Below are positions 10,577 to 19,009 of a DNA stretch of 64,000 bases, piece after piece. The stretch spans positions 72,526,509 through 72,590,508 of the forward strand of contig CM073594.1 of NCBI GenBank assembly GCA_037074705.1, given 5' to 3'. The notes beneath the pieces are model-generated. The model did not search any database, was not told the origin of the DNA, and saw only the letters and a program-made list of their open reading frames with translations. Position 1 is the stretch's first letter. Every line of letters starts with the position of its first letter. The stretch is from Zhengitettix transpicula (lineage: Eukaryota > Arthropoda > Insecta > Orthoptera > Tetrigidae). A program made the translations under genes and the position numbers.

Positions 10577-12201
10577 TTTAAATGATTCTGAACCGTATTT
10601 CCACTCTGCTCGATTTCAGGACGAACTTCAGGCTTAAAGCCACCTGTTCTGTGCTGTCTATCTGCGCGCGGATCGAATCTTCTCCACGTTCCCCGATCAA
10701 ACCGGCCCTGATTAGGTCTAGATGGTCCTCCTTGCATATTTGCCCGATTACCCGAAAAGTTTCTTTCGCCTGCCCAGCGACCATCTCTACCTGAAGCTGC
10801 GTGGCCGCTGCCTCGGTCTAACGCGTCAACTTGGCTCAGGAAATTCAGCGCCGCTTCAAACGTATTTATACGGGCCGCCTCAAAATGTAAGGCTACGTCA
10901 CTCCGAAACTGCCTGCTAATTAATTGAACAAGCGTACTCTCAGCTATCGGCTGTTGCAAAAGCCTGTTCTCGGTTATTGCTTTCACGAGATAACCTTCCA
11001 TCGTCTGAGATCCGCCCGGCCTAAATCTATCATTGTAGAATCCTTGCACTACCTCCAACTGCCTAGCAACACTCCAATACTTATTTAGGAAGTGTTCCCG
11101 GACCTGTTCGTAACCTTCCGAGTAACCGGCGGCTTCCAGCCTTTCCGCAATCCGTGGCCCCACTGCTTGCTTAAATAAAGTTAATTTAAAACGCTCCGGC
11201 GTTCGTTTTAATGAAAAATAGGACTCTAGGCCGTTCAGGAATGCACGTGCGTTCTGATGGCCACGTTCTTGAAATGATGGGAGGGTAATCTCTAGCCCCT
11301 GGGTTATGTTTTCCCCCCGAACACCCAATTCATTGGCTTCAGAAATTCTGATATCTAAACGGGCTGCCTCTGAACTCAGCTGTTTTCGTAAATCCCCTTC
11401 GATATTCGCAATATGCGACTGCACCGCCATTGTCCCTTCACGCATTTCTGTCCTAATGGCCTCGGCGTCGCTGGCTAGCCGATTAATCACCTGCCCAGTT
11501 TCTTCGCGCCTAATTTCTGTTTCAGATCTAAAAGACTCCACAACTACATCAAATCTGTCTGCCATACTTTGATGTTCTTTATTAACCAAATCGGTTACCT
11601 CCCGTTTCTGTGCTGCCACGTGCTCTCGTATTGCGCCTAATTCAGTATCTACCCTTTTATCAACAGCTTCTGCTCTGTCCTGCAATTCTTGGCCTATACT
11701 TGTGAGTTTATCATTTGTGGCACAAATTTGGTTCTGAATCTGATCCCATTGAACTTTGCTACACTCCGTGATTATTTGGACATGCTCCTGAATCTCACTG
11801 CGGATCTCCCTAAACTTATTCTCAGTTGCTTCTTGACAGCCTTTAATCTGGGCCTGCAATATGTTAAACCCCTTGTTATTTTCGTCATTAATCCTTTGAA
11901 TCTGTTCCTGTAAATTAGCCTGACTATTTCGAATCTGTTCCTGTAAATTAGCCTGACTATTTTGAATCCACTTGTTATTTTCGTCATTATTTCTTTGAAT
12001 CTGTTCCTGACTATTTTGAATGGCTTGCATCAATTGTGCCATCATAGATTCGAATAAAAACTGGTTTTCTTTTGTACCATTAGTTCCAGGAAAACCACTG
12101 CTTGCCTGGCTCCCTAAATTCTCGGAACTACCCTCCGTCTGCTCATCCGTGCTTAATTCCCTTTGTACCGTATCCATTCCGCTCCTAAGCTTCATGAACA
12201 A
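10570..12201 (-). CDS. Gag structural protein of the Gypsy element
   Basis: A 543-residue protein expected to form the virus-like particle that packages element RNA. The N-terminal half is a long glutamine-, asparagine- and glutamate-rich coiled coil. It includes an 11-residue unit (NSQANLQEQIR) repeated in tandem, encoded by a 33-bp DNA repeat. A retrotransposon-gag-type helical domain follows at roughly 295-460 (ARAFLNGLESYF, LFKQAVGPRIAERL, EHFLNKYWSVARQ). The C-terminal tail from about 470 is arginine-, glycine- and asparagine-rich. There is no CCHC zinc knuckle; the basic RG-rich tail probably does the nucleic-acid binding. The start chosen is ATG at 12201; an in-frame ATG two codons later and another at codon 9 are alternatives. 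It ends in TAA just after the frameshift site. Confidence 0.9.
   Translation of the reverse strand: MFMKLRSGMDTVQRELSTDEQTEGSSENLGSQASSGFPGTNGTKENQFLFESMMAQLMQAIQNSQEQIQRNNDENNKWIQNSQANLQEQIRNSQANLQEQIQRINDENNKGFNILQAQIKGCQEATENKFREIRSEIQEHVQIITECSKVQWDQIQNQICATNDKLTSIGQELQDRAEAVDKRVDTELGAIREHVAAQKREVTDLVNKEHQSMADRFDVVVESFRSETEIRREETGQVINRLASDAEAIRTEMREGTMAVQSHIANIEGDLRKQLSSEAARLDIRISEANELGVRGENITQGLEITLPSFQERGHQNARAFLNGLESYFSLKRTPERFKLTLFKQAVGPRIAERLEAAGYSEGYEQVREHFLNKYWSVARQLEVVQGFYNDRFRPGGSQTMEGYLVKAITENRLLQQPIAESTLVQLISRQFRSDVALHFEAARINTFEAALNFLSQVDALDRGSGHAASGRDGRWAGERNFSGNRANMQGGPSRPNQGRFDRGTWRRFDPRADRQHRTGGFKPEVRPEIEQSGNTVQNHLNQ
10576..10582 (-). promoter_or_regulatory. Slippery heptamer T TTA AAC for -1 ribosomal frameshifting (gag to pol)
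   Basis: In the gag frame the last codons are CAT TTA AAC CAA TAA, giving a canonical X XXY YYZ heptamer (TTTAAAC) two codons before the stop. Slipping by -1 enters exactly the pol frame, which is open across this point. About 7 nt downstream a G-rich segment (GGGCGAGGGGG) could pair with TCGC or with a CTC...GCCC stretch farther on, to form the usual stimulatory structure. That structure was not computed. Confidence 0.8.
11898..11963 (-). repeat. 33-bp tandem repeat within gag
   Basis: Two consecutive, nearly identical 33-bp units (11898-11930 and 11931-11963) encode two 11-residue coiled-coil units. Flanking sequence on both sides contains diverged relatives (QIQRNNDENN, QIQRINDENN), so the coil has grown by unit duplication while keeping the frame. 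Confidence 0.8.
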
Positions 12202-12670
12202 CCAGACGAAATAATCAGAAGAACTCCGTTTCTATTTTACACGAACAATTTCTCTAACACACTAACATAAACGATAAAGAAAACAGCTCAAAATTCACAC
12301 AACTTAACATTAAACATATAGACCTCAGGCTCCAATCCACATTAGATAACAAAAGAAATCCCAAAATTTATCGAATTAACGCTTATCCTATGAAAAAAAA
12401 CTCCTGCTCTACTCAACGCTAGAAATTAAAATATATGGTCCGCGTCTAAACACCTGCATCTCCAGCCTGGAACGTATTGCCCGAAAACTAAATTCCCGCA
12501 AAATACATATTACAAAATTATTCCCCCAAAATACACGTTAAAATAATCAAGTCCTGAATTTCTGCTTGAATGGCTGACTAGCAAGTGTATATAATCCGCT
12601 AATCCTGTCCCCGTAGTATCGCTCCAGTTTGCCACTTCTTCGTGCCCCAAACGTTGGACGACATTTTATA
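12202..12670 (-). other. 5' leader of the Gypsy element, between LTR and gag
   Basis: AT-rich 469-nt leader with no long open frame. It holds the primer-binding site next to the LTR. Packaging signals would be expected here but cannot be identified by eye. Confidence 0.7.
12644..12663 (-). promoter_or_regulatory. Candidate primer-binding site, tRNA-Lys-like
   Basis: Seven nucleotides after the 5' LTR the minus strand reads TGTCGTCCAACGTTTGGGGC. From memory of animal tRNA-Lys(CUU), the complement of its 3' end is TGGCGCCCAACGTGGGGC. The match is good over TCCAACGT and GGGGC, with two substitutions and a 2-nt insertion. Position supports it; the imperfect match and 7-nt spacing reduce confidence. 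Confidence 0.5.
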
Positions 12671-13370
12671 TGTGGTGAGCTTACGGTTAAATTAACTATT
12701 TGTTGGGCGCCACCTGCAAGAATTGTTCTTGCAGGAAAGGGAAATGCAATATTTAGTTATTAAAAAAAACAATAATTTATTTTCTCAGAATTTATACAAA
12801 ATGAAAAGTTCTCCAGCCTGCCAGGGATGCATGTAGCCCCCTCCCTTTCTCAAGATTAACCGTGGTTTTTCTCGTGGCAAACCGACGCGATACCCGGAAG
12901 AATGGAACGCGACTTACCAGGTCTGCAGCTCGGACAGGGTCGACTCCCGTTGGCGGCTATCTGTCTCATCAGCATTCGCAGAAGACCGGAGACCCACGTG
13001 CAGAACCAAAATCTTTCAGGATAAAATTTCTCTGTCCACTCTCACCGACCGTCCAAATTCATCTCCTTGTCCCTTCTCATCAACGGTCCACATTCATCTC
13101 CTCCCTCTCCAAAATCCCTCTCCCCTGGTTGGTCCTTCTGCACACGTGACCCTCTTCCAGATATTTTAGGGCCATAGCCTCCCGGTCATCTACCCTTCCT
13201 TGGCCGACCCTGACCTTGCTTGCGGGACTTGTGGATTTTCCAATCCACCCCGCCATTGTCTTGTGTCTGCTGCTCGACCCCGGCAAGCCACATTCCCATG
13301 CTTCCAGGCAGTAATTAACAGTTATAAAAATATTTTGTACAAATCGATAACGATAACGAAAAGCGCACCA
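12671..13370 (-). repeat. 5' LTR of the Gypsy element
   Basis: Direct repeat of 4951-5650 with one substitution seen. In element orientation this is the promoter-bearing LTR, starting at 13370 (or 13372). It contains the same 10-bp-stem hairpin (12713-12735) and, at 12702-12712 on the minus strand, an internal TGGCGCCCAAC that matches a tRNA-Lys primer site better than the candidate site outside the LTR. Confidence 0.93.
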
Positions 13371-13376
13371 TACAGT
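13371..13376. repeat. Target-site duplication, right copy (TACAGT)
   Basis: Identical to 4945-4950 and immediately adjacent to the outer edge of the 5' LTR, as expected after integration. Confidence 0.8.
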
Positions 13377-13990
13377 CTCACCTTCACCATAACAGAAGAG
13401 TTATTATTTTTATAGAAATGTACAAGACCGACCTCTCCGTCCCCCTTTCCCGGATAATAACCGGGTATTGTGTTATTACAGATGTTTCCCGTCGTCGTGT
13501 CGATTTTTCCGGGGAAGGAGAGGGGATGAAGGGGCACGGTGAGTCACCCCCGGTTGGTGTGTTTTATTACTATGGTAATGCTGCTTTACTCCCCCGAGGT
13601 CTGTTAGTGGACGGTGTAAGGAACAACTATTTAAATTTCATAACCTATTAGAGCCTCTCCGTAACAGTTCGGAGGCTCGCCCGGGGCTAAGTTGGACGAC
13701 ACAAAGAGTTAAAACTCAATTTACAACGTGACAGTAATTATTTGGTTGAGAACACCCCCCTCCCACGCCCCTTCCATCGCCCACCCCCGTTGACAACAGC
13801 AACAGCCCTAAGGCAAAACGGAGAAACTCTTGCCAATTCACGTAGACTGACGGATACGTTTCTTACATCCCCCATTTGTGAAATAGCGTCGATTTCGACT
13901 TCCTGACTGTCGACGGTGGCCGACGTCATCACGTCAGAGACCAGCAGTAACTCAAGTTACTTGCTCGTGACCGACGATGTGTTGTACGTG
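13377..13990. other. Right flank of the Gypsy insertion, no gene recognised
   Basis: Moderately GC-rich. Short open frames on both strands (13418-13651 plus, 13738-13932 minus) lack recognisable features. A CGACGTCATCACGTCA stretch near 13920 is a near-miss of the TGACGTCA motif found elsewhere. Confidence 0.4.
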
Positions 13991-14359
13991 TTATCGATAC
14001 CAGTTTCTTTTTTTCTTCGGTCCACATAAATCCCGTAATCGATCCAATCCACGCAGATTAATTTTATATTATTTCCGTGTTCGATCCCGTTATCCAGTTA
14101 TAATTCTGTAAATTGATTTTATATAAAAAATTTCGATTTGTCGATAATCATCGGTAAGTTTTGATAATATCGAATAACATCTACAGAGAGATTATTTGTT
14201 ACTCATTCAGATGTATCGGCACCAGCGGGAATAAGCTGCAGGCATTTTACAAACGACAGGAGTATTAGACATTAGTATTAGATCCTTACACAATTCTCTT
14301 AACAGCAATAAGCTTGATTTTAAATTTATATTGATTATTTTTTGCGTAATTATCGATGA
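13991..14359 (+). repeat. Dispersed repeat with ATCGAT-containing ends, copy 1
   Basis: Collinear with 22156-22562. Both begin TTATCGATACCA and end TAATTATCGAT(G/A)A, so the termini form a short inverted repeat around TTATCGATA. Shared interior blocks include AATCCCGTAATCG, GCAGATTAATTTTATATTA, a GATAATATCGA-like block and ATCCTTACA. No coding potential. It is probably a nonautonomous DNA transposon of unknown family. Confidence 0.6.
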
Positions 14360-14373
14360 GTGAGCAATGTTTA

Positions 14374-14969
14374 TCTAATAAATAAACGAGAGCGTTGTTT
14401 ATTTGTATGTTTGTCTGTATGTTCCTCATACAAATCTACTCCGGTGGAGCAAAATTCACCAAACTTCACACACGCGTTCTTAACGACCAGAAAACAAACA
14501 CTGTTGCGACGTCTACTACCCCCAAGGTCGGGGGGTAGAAATATTCAAACATGCTAAAGCAGCCGATATTTGAGTCGGATAAATATTTTTACTGGTAAAA
14601 GAAATTTTCTGCCGATGTTATCTGAGTATAATTTCAACCACTTTCGACATGGGAATGGAGCACCCTTAGGGGTGGGGGTGGAAGTGCGTACACCAAAATA
14701 ACGCTAAAAATCCGGGGTTATGGATTTCGCTAAGTTTAATTAAGACAACCTAGGCAACGCGCGTGGGAGAGTGGGAACGGCCGATACATTCGTCGAATGA
14801 AACTTTTTCGGGGTGCATGAGTTCAAAGCTTTTGGCATGGGAGGTGAGCACACTTAGGGATCGGGGTCGAGGTGCGTTACATAATAATAACGCAAAAGCA
14901 ACCGAGATTTGAGTTAAATTGTGGGTTATGAACATACGACAACCCGGGCTACGCCGGCCACCCAGGTAG
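14374..14969 (+). mobile_element. Helitron-like nonautonomous element
   Basis: Starts A|TCTAATAAATAAACGAG and runs into TTGTATGTTTGTCTGTATG, matching the organisation of the minus-strand element at 2730-3455. It ends with a GC-rich palindrome (CCGGGCTACGCCGG, 4-bp stem) and a slightly decayed CTAG terminus (GGTAG|T). The interior contains two related segments, GGAATGGAGCACCCTTAGG near 14650 and GGAGGTGAGCACACTTAGG near 14840, about 190 bp apart. No Rep/helicase sequence is present. Confidence 0.55.
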
Positions 14970-15953
14970 TTAAAAATAATTAATCTTTTAACCGATTCAA
15001 TCTAGACTTTTTTAACTTTAATTATTTTTTAACCAGTAATTAATTGAAATTAGAAACTAATTCTCTAATTTTCAATATCTCTAATTAGAAAAATAATGGT
15101 GTGCTTGAAAAAAAGTTAAATTAGTATTTTATTTAATTTGCAAAACTAATGAATATTGTATATATCTGATCCTTGTTAAAATTTAAAAAAACTTTGTACA
15201 GATGAATATGGTCAATTACCGAAAATTCCGAATTAAAGATTTTGAAAATATAAAATTAGTTTTTCATTTTCGATTTGATGGCTGATTAAAATAATTGTGG
15301 TAAATTATTAAAATTAACGATTTGTCTTTTAATAAAAATATATATTCTTGAATAAAAAATCTACACGTTATTGTTTTTGTCATTGTTGGCTGTCAGAGAC
15401 CAACAGTGTTGGTGGTTCACCGTTGAGAGTCCATCCACCTGCGGTCTTGCCCCTTGCTCGGCGGCGACTACGCTGACTCGCAGTACACGGACAACTCTCT
15501 CTGTGTGACTGTGTTAGTGTGCGTGCGTGTGTGTGTGTGTGTGGCCTTTGCTGCCGCGCTGCTGAACACCTACGTGTGGGGAACGGAACAAACTGCTGAA
15601 TATTAATACCCACCAGTAGATCGATATCTCGTCAGACAAGTGACGCCCGTGGGCTGACACCTTAACAATATTAATTAATTACACGCAACATGGAGAGATA
15701 GAGATGAGGAGACTGAGATCTCCCCCCCCACTTTCCCTTATCACCCCACACACAGACAGACAGACAACTGAATCAACCGACAGAGTCACGAGAGCTACTG
15801 GCTCCGTCGTGCGTTGCGTCGTCCTACTAAGATGATTCAGGTAAACCAGCAAAGCTGGAAGGTCTTAGTCATTGTCCCCCTGCTACCCTTATTTCTTACC
15901 TGACCTGGATCATTCTCGTTCCCGTACAAAAATTTCACCCTGATTGAAGATAA
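14970..15953. other. AT-rich segment followed by a GC-richer segment, no gene called
   Basis: 14970-15400 is very AT-rich and featureless. 15430-15850 is GC-richer, with a (GT)n run at about 15523-15542 and a C8 run. A short ATGATTCAG|GTAAAC stretch near 15831-15846 has the form of a start codon next to a splice donor. It is too little to call an exon. Confidence 0.3.
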
Positions 15954-15996
15954 GTAAGGCTACCACAAGGTTCTATTCTGGACCACGATTACCCTT
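15954..15996 (+). pseudogene. Short reverse-transcriptase relic (PQG motif)
   Basis: The plus strand encodes RLPQGSILDHDY in frame. This is recognisably the GVPQGSxLGP motif of non-LTR reverse transcriptases with a few substitutions. No flanking RT sequence is recognisable, so it is a heavily eroded fragment. Confidence 0.35.
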
Positions 15997-16137
15997 AAAA
16001 TGATACATATCAAGTATTCACCGTATACAAGAAGACGGGGATTCCACTGACACTGGGATCAGTGAAGCTGTGTTCTTTACTGTACTTTTACGATTAAGAG
16101 CTGCTGTCATAATAAATACAGTGCGCTCCTAAACTTG

Positions 16138-16297
16138 CTGGACTACGGAAGTACATCTACGTTTGAAGTTAGAAACAAAGTTGGCGGAACACAAATCGGC
16201 AGAACTGCTACGTTTCGTAGTGGAACTCATTAAAGAAAAATCTCGTTCTGCCAACTTTGTTTCTAACCTCCAACGTTCATTTACATCCGTAGTCCAG
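16138..16297. mobile_element. Fold-back (MITE-like) element with 53-bp inverted repeats
   Basis: The arms 16138-16190 and 16245-16297 are reverse complements at roughly 85 percent by eye, including an uninterrupted GTTAGAAACAAAGTTGG block. They enclose a 54-bp spacer. No coding capacity. The termini begin CTGGACTACGG. Confidence 0.7.
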
Positions 16298-16487
16298 AAC
16301 TCAGCGACTTTCCGAACTCATTGACCTATTTTGGGCAGTAAAATTATTTTTTCTGTCATTAACATAATTCTTAAAAGTAACGATTTTCCCTTTCTCTTTA
16401 ACGTGTTAATTCAAAGCAAAAGAAAAACTTTCAAACAATGTTCTAAAGGGAGCCATCGAACTAAATTTAAATGGGATGGGGGGGAAA

Positions 16488-16533
16488 ATTCGAACCCAAC
16501 GATCTCCGTATGGCGCTACCCTGGTTGATTCCC
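16488..16533 (-). repeat. Possible tRNA-derived SINE fragment
   Basis: On the minus strand GGGTAGCGCCATACGG is followed by GTTGGGTTCGAAT, resembling a tRNA D-arm and T-arm with a pol III B box. The spacing is short and the rest is missing, so this is a fragment at best. Confidence 0.3.
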
Positions 16534-17228
16534 CGATCTTTCTCAATCCGTTGTAGACAGACCTATTTATCCTTCAACATTATTTTAATTCCCCTTCACC
16601 CCCCTCCATTTCAAATAGCAAATTCTGTATATCGTATCGCAATGTGTATTCTTTTATATTTTATTTCACATGCATGTTTGTGTGCGTATTTCTGTCCTCA
16701 ATCGTGTATCATCATAGTTATCGTTGTATTTTTATTATGTTTGCTCGTGAAATTGTGGGAGGGAGACTAATTCGAAACAATAAATCTCAAATTCCGACCA
16801 CGACCGCGCTTCTTCCAGTCACTCTTGACGTAGTTCTAAATTAAGAAAACGGAACGTGTTATGTCAATTTCAAATTTCGAAAGTACTTCATCGTCACAAT
16901 GACAAATAAATTCATAATTTTAAATTGATAATTAAATTGTCTGAAATTAAAATATAATACGTCTGTGTTAAAAATATAGTAATTAGATAAAATAGCCAAT
17001 CAAAAGACCACTTGAAATGATGCTACACTTTTTGAACCGATTGTCTTTTAAATTGTTGTGTGTGTGTGAGGAGTAATTGGGAAAAGTAGGAAATCAAACT
17101 TCTTGAGTGGTTTTTAATATTATCACTCCATTTTGTCTGTTATTTGGCTATTTTGTCTGGTTGGATGTGAGTTTAATTTTCAAGCGGTTAGTAAAGTGAT
17201 TGTTGCGCCAAGGATAACGAATAAACTT

Positions 17229-17230
<2 letters not shown>
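16534..17230. other. AT-rich sequence, nothing recognised
   Basis: Open frames here are rich in I, F, C and L and follow the base composition. No repeat or RNA feature identified. Confidence 0.4.
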
Positions 17231-17285
<55 letters not shown>

Positions 17286-17303
17286 TTATATATATATATA
17301 TAT
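17231..17303. repeat. (TA)n microsatellite
   Basis: A nearly pure TA dinucleotide run with two small interruptions, abutting the start of LTR-like copy A. Three other copies of the same family (C, E and F) also abut ATAT or a TA run. Confidence 0.95.
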
Positions 17304-18060
17304 TGTAATGATAACAGGGCAATTAATAATTAATAATTACAAACTATTGAACTGAATTGTTACCGGCGAATACACAAAGATACAATAATGGTCGAGCATA
17401 TTGAACAGGCAAGGGACTTAGCGCGCGTAAGTTGATGGAGTGGGCAGTCAGCCACGAGACATTTATGATTACGGAGGAAATTGAAATTTAGCAGTCAGCA
17501 ATCAGAGGCTGATGATTTTGTGGTAGAAGTCTCCAGTTTTCCGTTGCGAGTTCCCAATGATTGGCAGAGAACACAGAATCTAAGGAGTAATTACAGATTT
17601 TCAGAACTTGAACAGTAAACAACGATTTGTTAGCGTGCGGCGTGTGATCGACCATCAATTGAACATACAAAATCAGAAAGAGATCAATAGTTTTTAAGTG
17701 TTTGCGAACCAGTATAAAAATAAATTCAGTGTTACATGGCCTATTCATAATCATGTTCGAGGTGAAAGTGCGTTGCAGTATCTTTACAATTGCCCTGGTA
17801 CCAGTAAAAACAGTGAGTAAAAAAGAAAGATATAAATTAAAATTGTAAACGTTAATAAAAGGTAGAATACCGTCAGATTTCGTTTTTTTATTTCGATTTC
17901 ATTTCGAGAGTTAATTAAAAATATTTGTCCATTACAAATTGTAAAACTAATTGTTCTTTATTTAAAAGGCCCAATAACGACCCTGAGGTAAGAGAAAAGG
18001 ACATTTTTGTATAAAAATTGTTGTAAAGTTCAGCAATTAATTTGTTTTGTAAGGAAAAAT
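17304..18060 (+). mobile_element. LTR-like repeat, copy A (forward orientation)
   Basis: This copy is the reverse complement of five copies elsewhere (B to F). It starts TGTAATGATAACAGGGC next to a TA run and has a GCGCGC-containing GC-richer block near 17420. CTGGTACCAG at 17795-17804 is followed 8 nt later by a GTGAGT splice-donor sequence at 17813-17818. A TTGTAAACG...GTCAGATTTCG block follows, then AATAACGACCCTGAG near 17975. The 3' end is approximate. TG...CA ends suggest a solo LTR. There is no coding sequence. Confidence 0.6.
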
Positions 18061-18639
18061 AGTTGTGTATAATAAACTAATTGTTTAATTAAATTAAATA
18101 AATGTCATTATTTCATGTTCCTTTCATTAGATAATTTTCAATTATAAGTTCAATTTAATTAATTATCTTCATTATTCAATAATCACATTTTGATGCCTTA
18201 ACGTTTGGACAATCAAATAATTTCAATTGCTATTATTATGGTTTATTATAATATATATATGGTATATATGGTATTTATGGTCTGGAATAGAACCTTGTGG
18301 AACACGCAGCATTTATTTTTCCCCCAATCATAGTTTAAGGTTGTCTTCTGAGAATGAGTATCAACCAGCGATTATATATTTCTCATCCCCGGAAGTATTA
18401 TTCGCTGCAAAATGACTGTTTTCACTGCAAATTTCTCCCACCCCTCTACCCTAAAGTTCCATATTATATTATTAAAATGCTACAGAATTTCCAAATTTAT
18501 TTCTCAGGTTTTGTCAGAGCAGCAGAATTCTCCCTTGTATCTGTCACAGACTCTTCTATAAGCTGCGAGCCCCGATGACGTCTGCTGCTCGAACTGAGTA
18601 GGTCCGCGGGGTTACCGAGCCTCACACGTCTCACATGTC
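18061..18639. other. AT-rich sequence with a short reverse-transcriptase relic
   Basis: On the minus strand at 18281-18308 the reading CGTGTTCCACAAGGTTCTAT gives a VPQGSIPD-like peptide, a remnant of the non-LTR RT GVPQGS motif. The rest of the interval holds nothing recognisable. Confidence 0.35.
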
Positions 18640-18892
18640 AGAATGACAGTTCCATTGTCTTTTCGGTGGGGGGCAGAATCAGTCGACGAAATGTCGGGTA
18701 GTGGGCTAATGAGCGTGGCGACGAGGATTGGCGACGCCGCGAGCGTGGAGGGGGCGAGGAGCCGCCCCCGGAGGCGGGGCGTGGAGACGCGGTGGCTCTC
18801 CGTCCGTGAGCGCTCACTCGATGGCGATCTGTCGCCATGGGCTGAAGTGAGTGGTGCAGTGAGTGGTGTAGTGTAGTGCAGTGAAGTGCAGC
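18640..18892 (+). promoter_or_regulatory. GC- and CpG-rich island upstream of a candidate first exon
   Basis: This is one of the few strongly GC-rich blocks in an AT-rich window, dense in CpG between about 18660 and 18840 (GCGACGCCGCGAGCG, CCGCCCCCGGAGGCGGGGC). It gives way to a TG-rich stretch (18845-18890) directly before an ATG with signal-peptide coding potential. Undepleted CpG and position fit a 5' UTR or promoter of a host gene. No TATA box is visible. Confidence 0.5.
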
Positions 18893-18963
18893 ATGCCCAC
18901 ACTCCACAGGCTCCGGCTGCTCTGCGTCCTCGTGGTCCTTCTTCTGCTGCAGGACACCTTCAG
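18893..18963 (+). CDS. Candidate first coding exon of a secreted or membrane protein gene
   Basis: ATG at 18893 opens a 24-codon frame (MPTLHRLRLLCVLVVLLLLQ, then DTFR before an in-frame TAG). It has the exact shape of a signal peptide: short basic n-region, an 11-12 residue hydrophobic core rich in L and V, then a polar turn. The frame runs into CAG|GTAGAG at 18961-18969, a plausible splice donor that leaves the codon split after its second base (exon end 18963). The in-frame TAG lies inside the donor, so translation would continue only if it is spliced. Codons are GC-rich, unlike the surroundings. The next exon was not found in this window. I do not recognise the protein. Confidence 0.5.
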
Positions 18964-19009
18964 GTAGAGGCCCCATTACCTCACTCCACCAACGTCTTTC
19001 TCAACTGTT

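Larger units (their letters stand above)
4951..13370 (-). mobile_element. Full-length Ty3/Gypsy-type LTR retrotransposon
   Basis: An 8.42-kb element on the minus strand with 700-bp LTRs, tRNA-primer-like site, gag, pol in the -1 frame, polypurine tract and target-site duplication. Domain order in Pol is protease, reverse transcriptase, RNase H, integrase, which places it in Metaviridae (Ty3/Gypsy) rather than Copia. The integrase tail has a GPY/F-type module. The integrase HPESNAAER motif and a primer site resembling tRNA-Lys suggest an Osvaldo/Ulysses-like branch, but that is tentative. Both coding frames are open and the LTRs differ at one site by eye, so the copy is very young and may still be able to transpose. 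No env frame was recognised. Confidence 0.95.

Noticed and set aside
17133..17333. Frame through the TA microsatellite
   Set aside because: IYIYIY repeat is a direct translation of TA dinucleotides.
18612..18976. Minus-strand and plus-strand frames in the 18.6-18.9 kb CpG-rich island
   Set aside because: Long frames are common by chance in GC-rich DNA. The signal-peptide frame with a donor is the better explanation.
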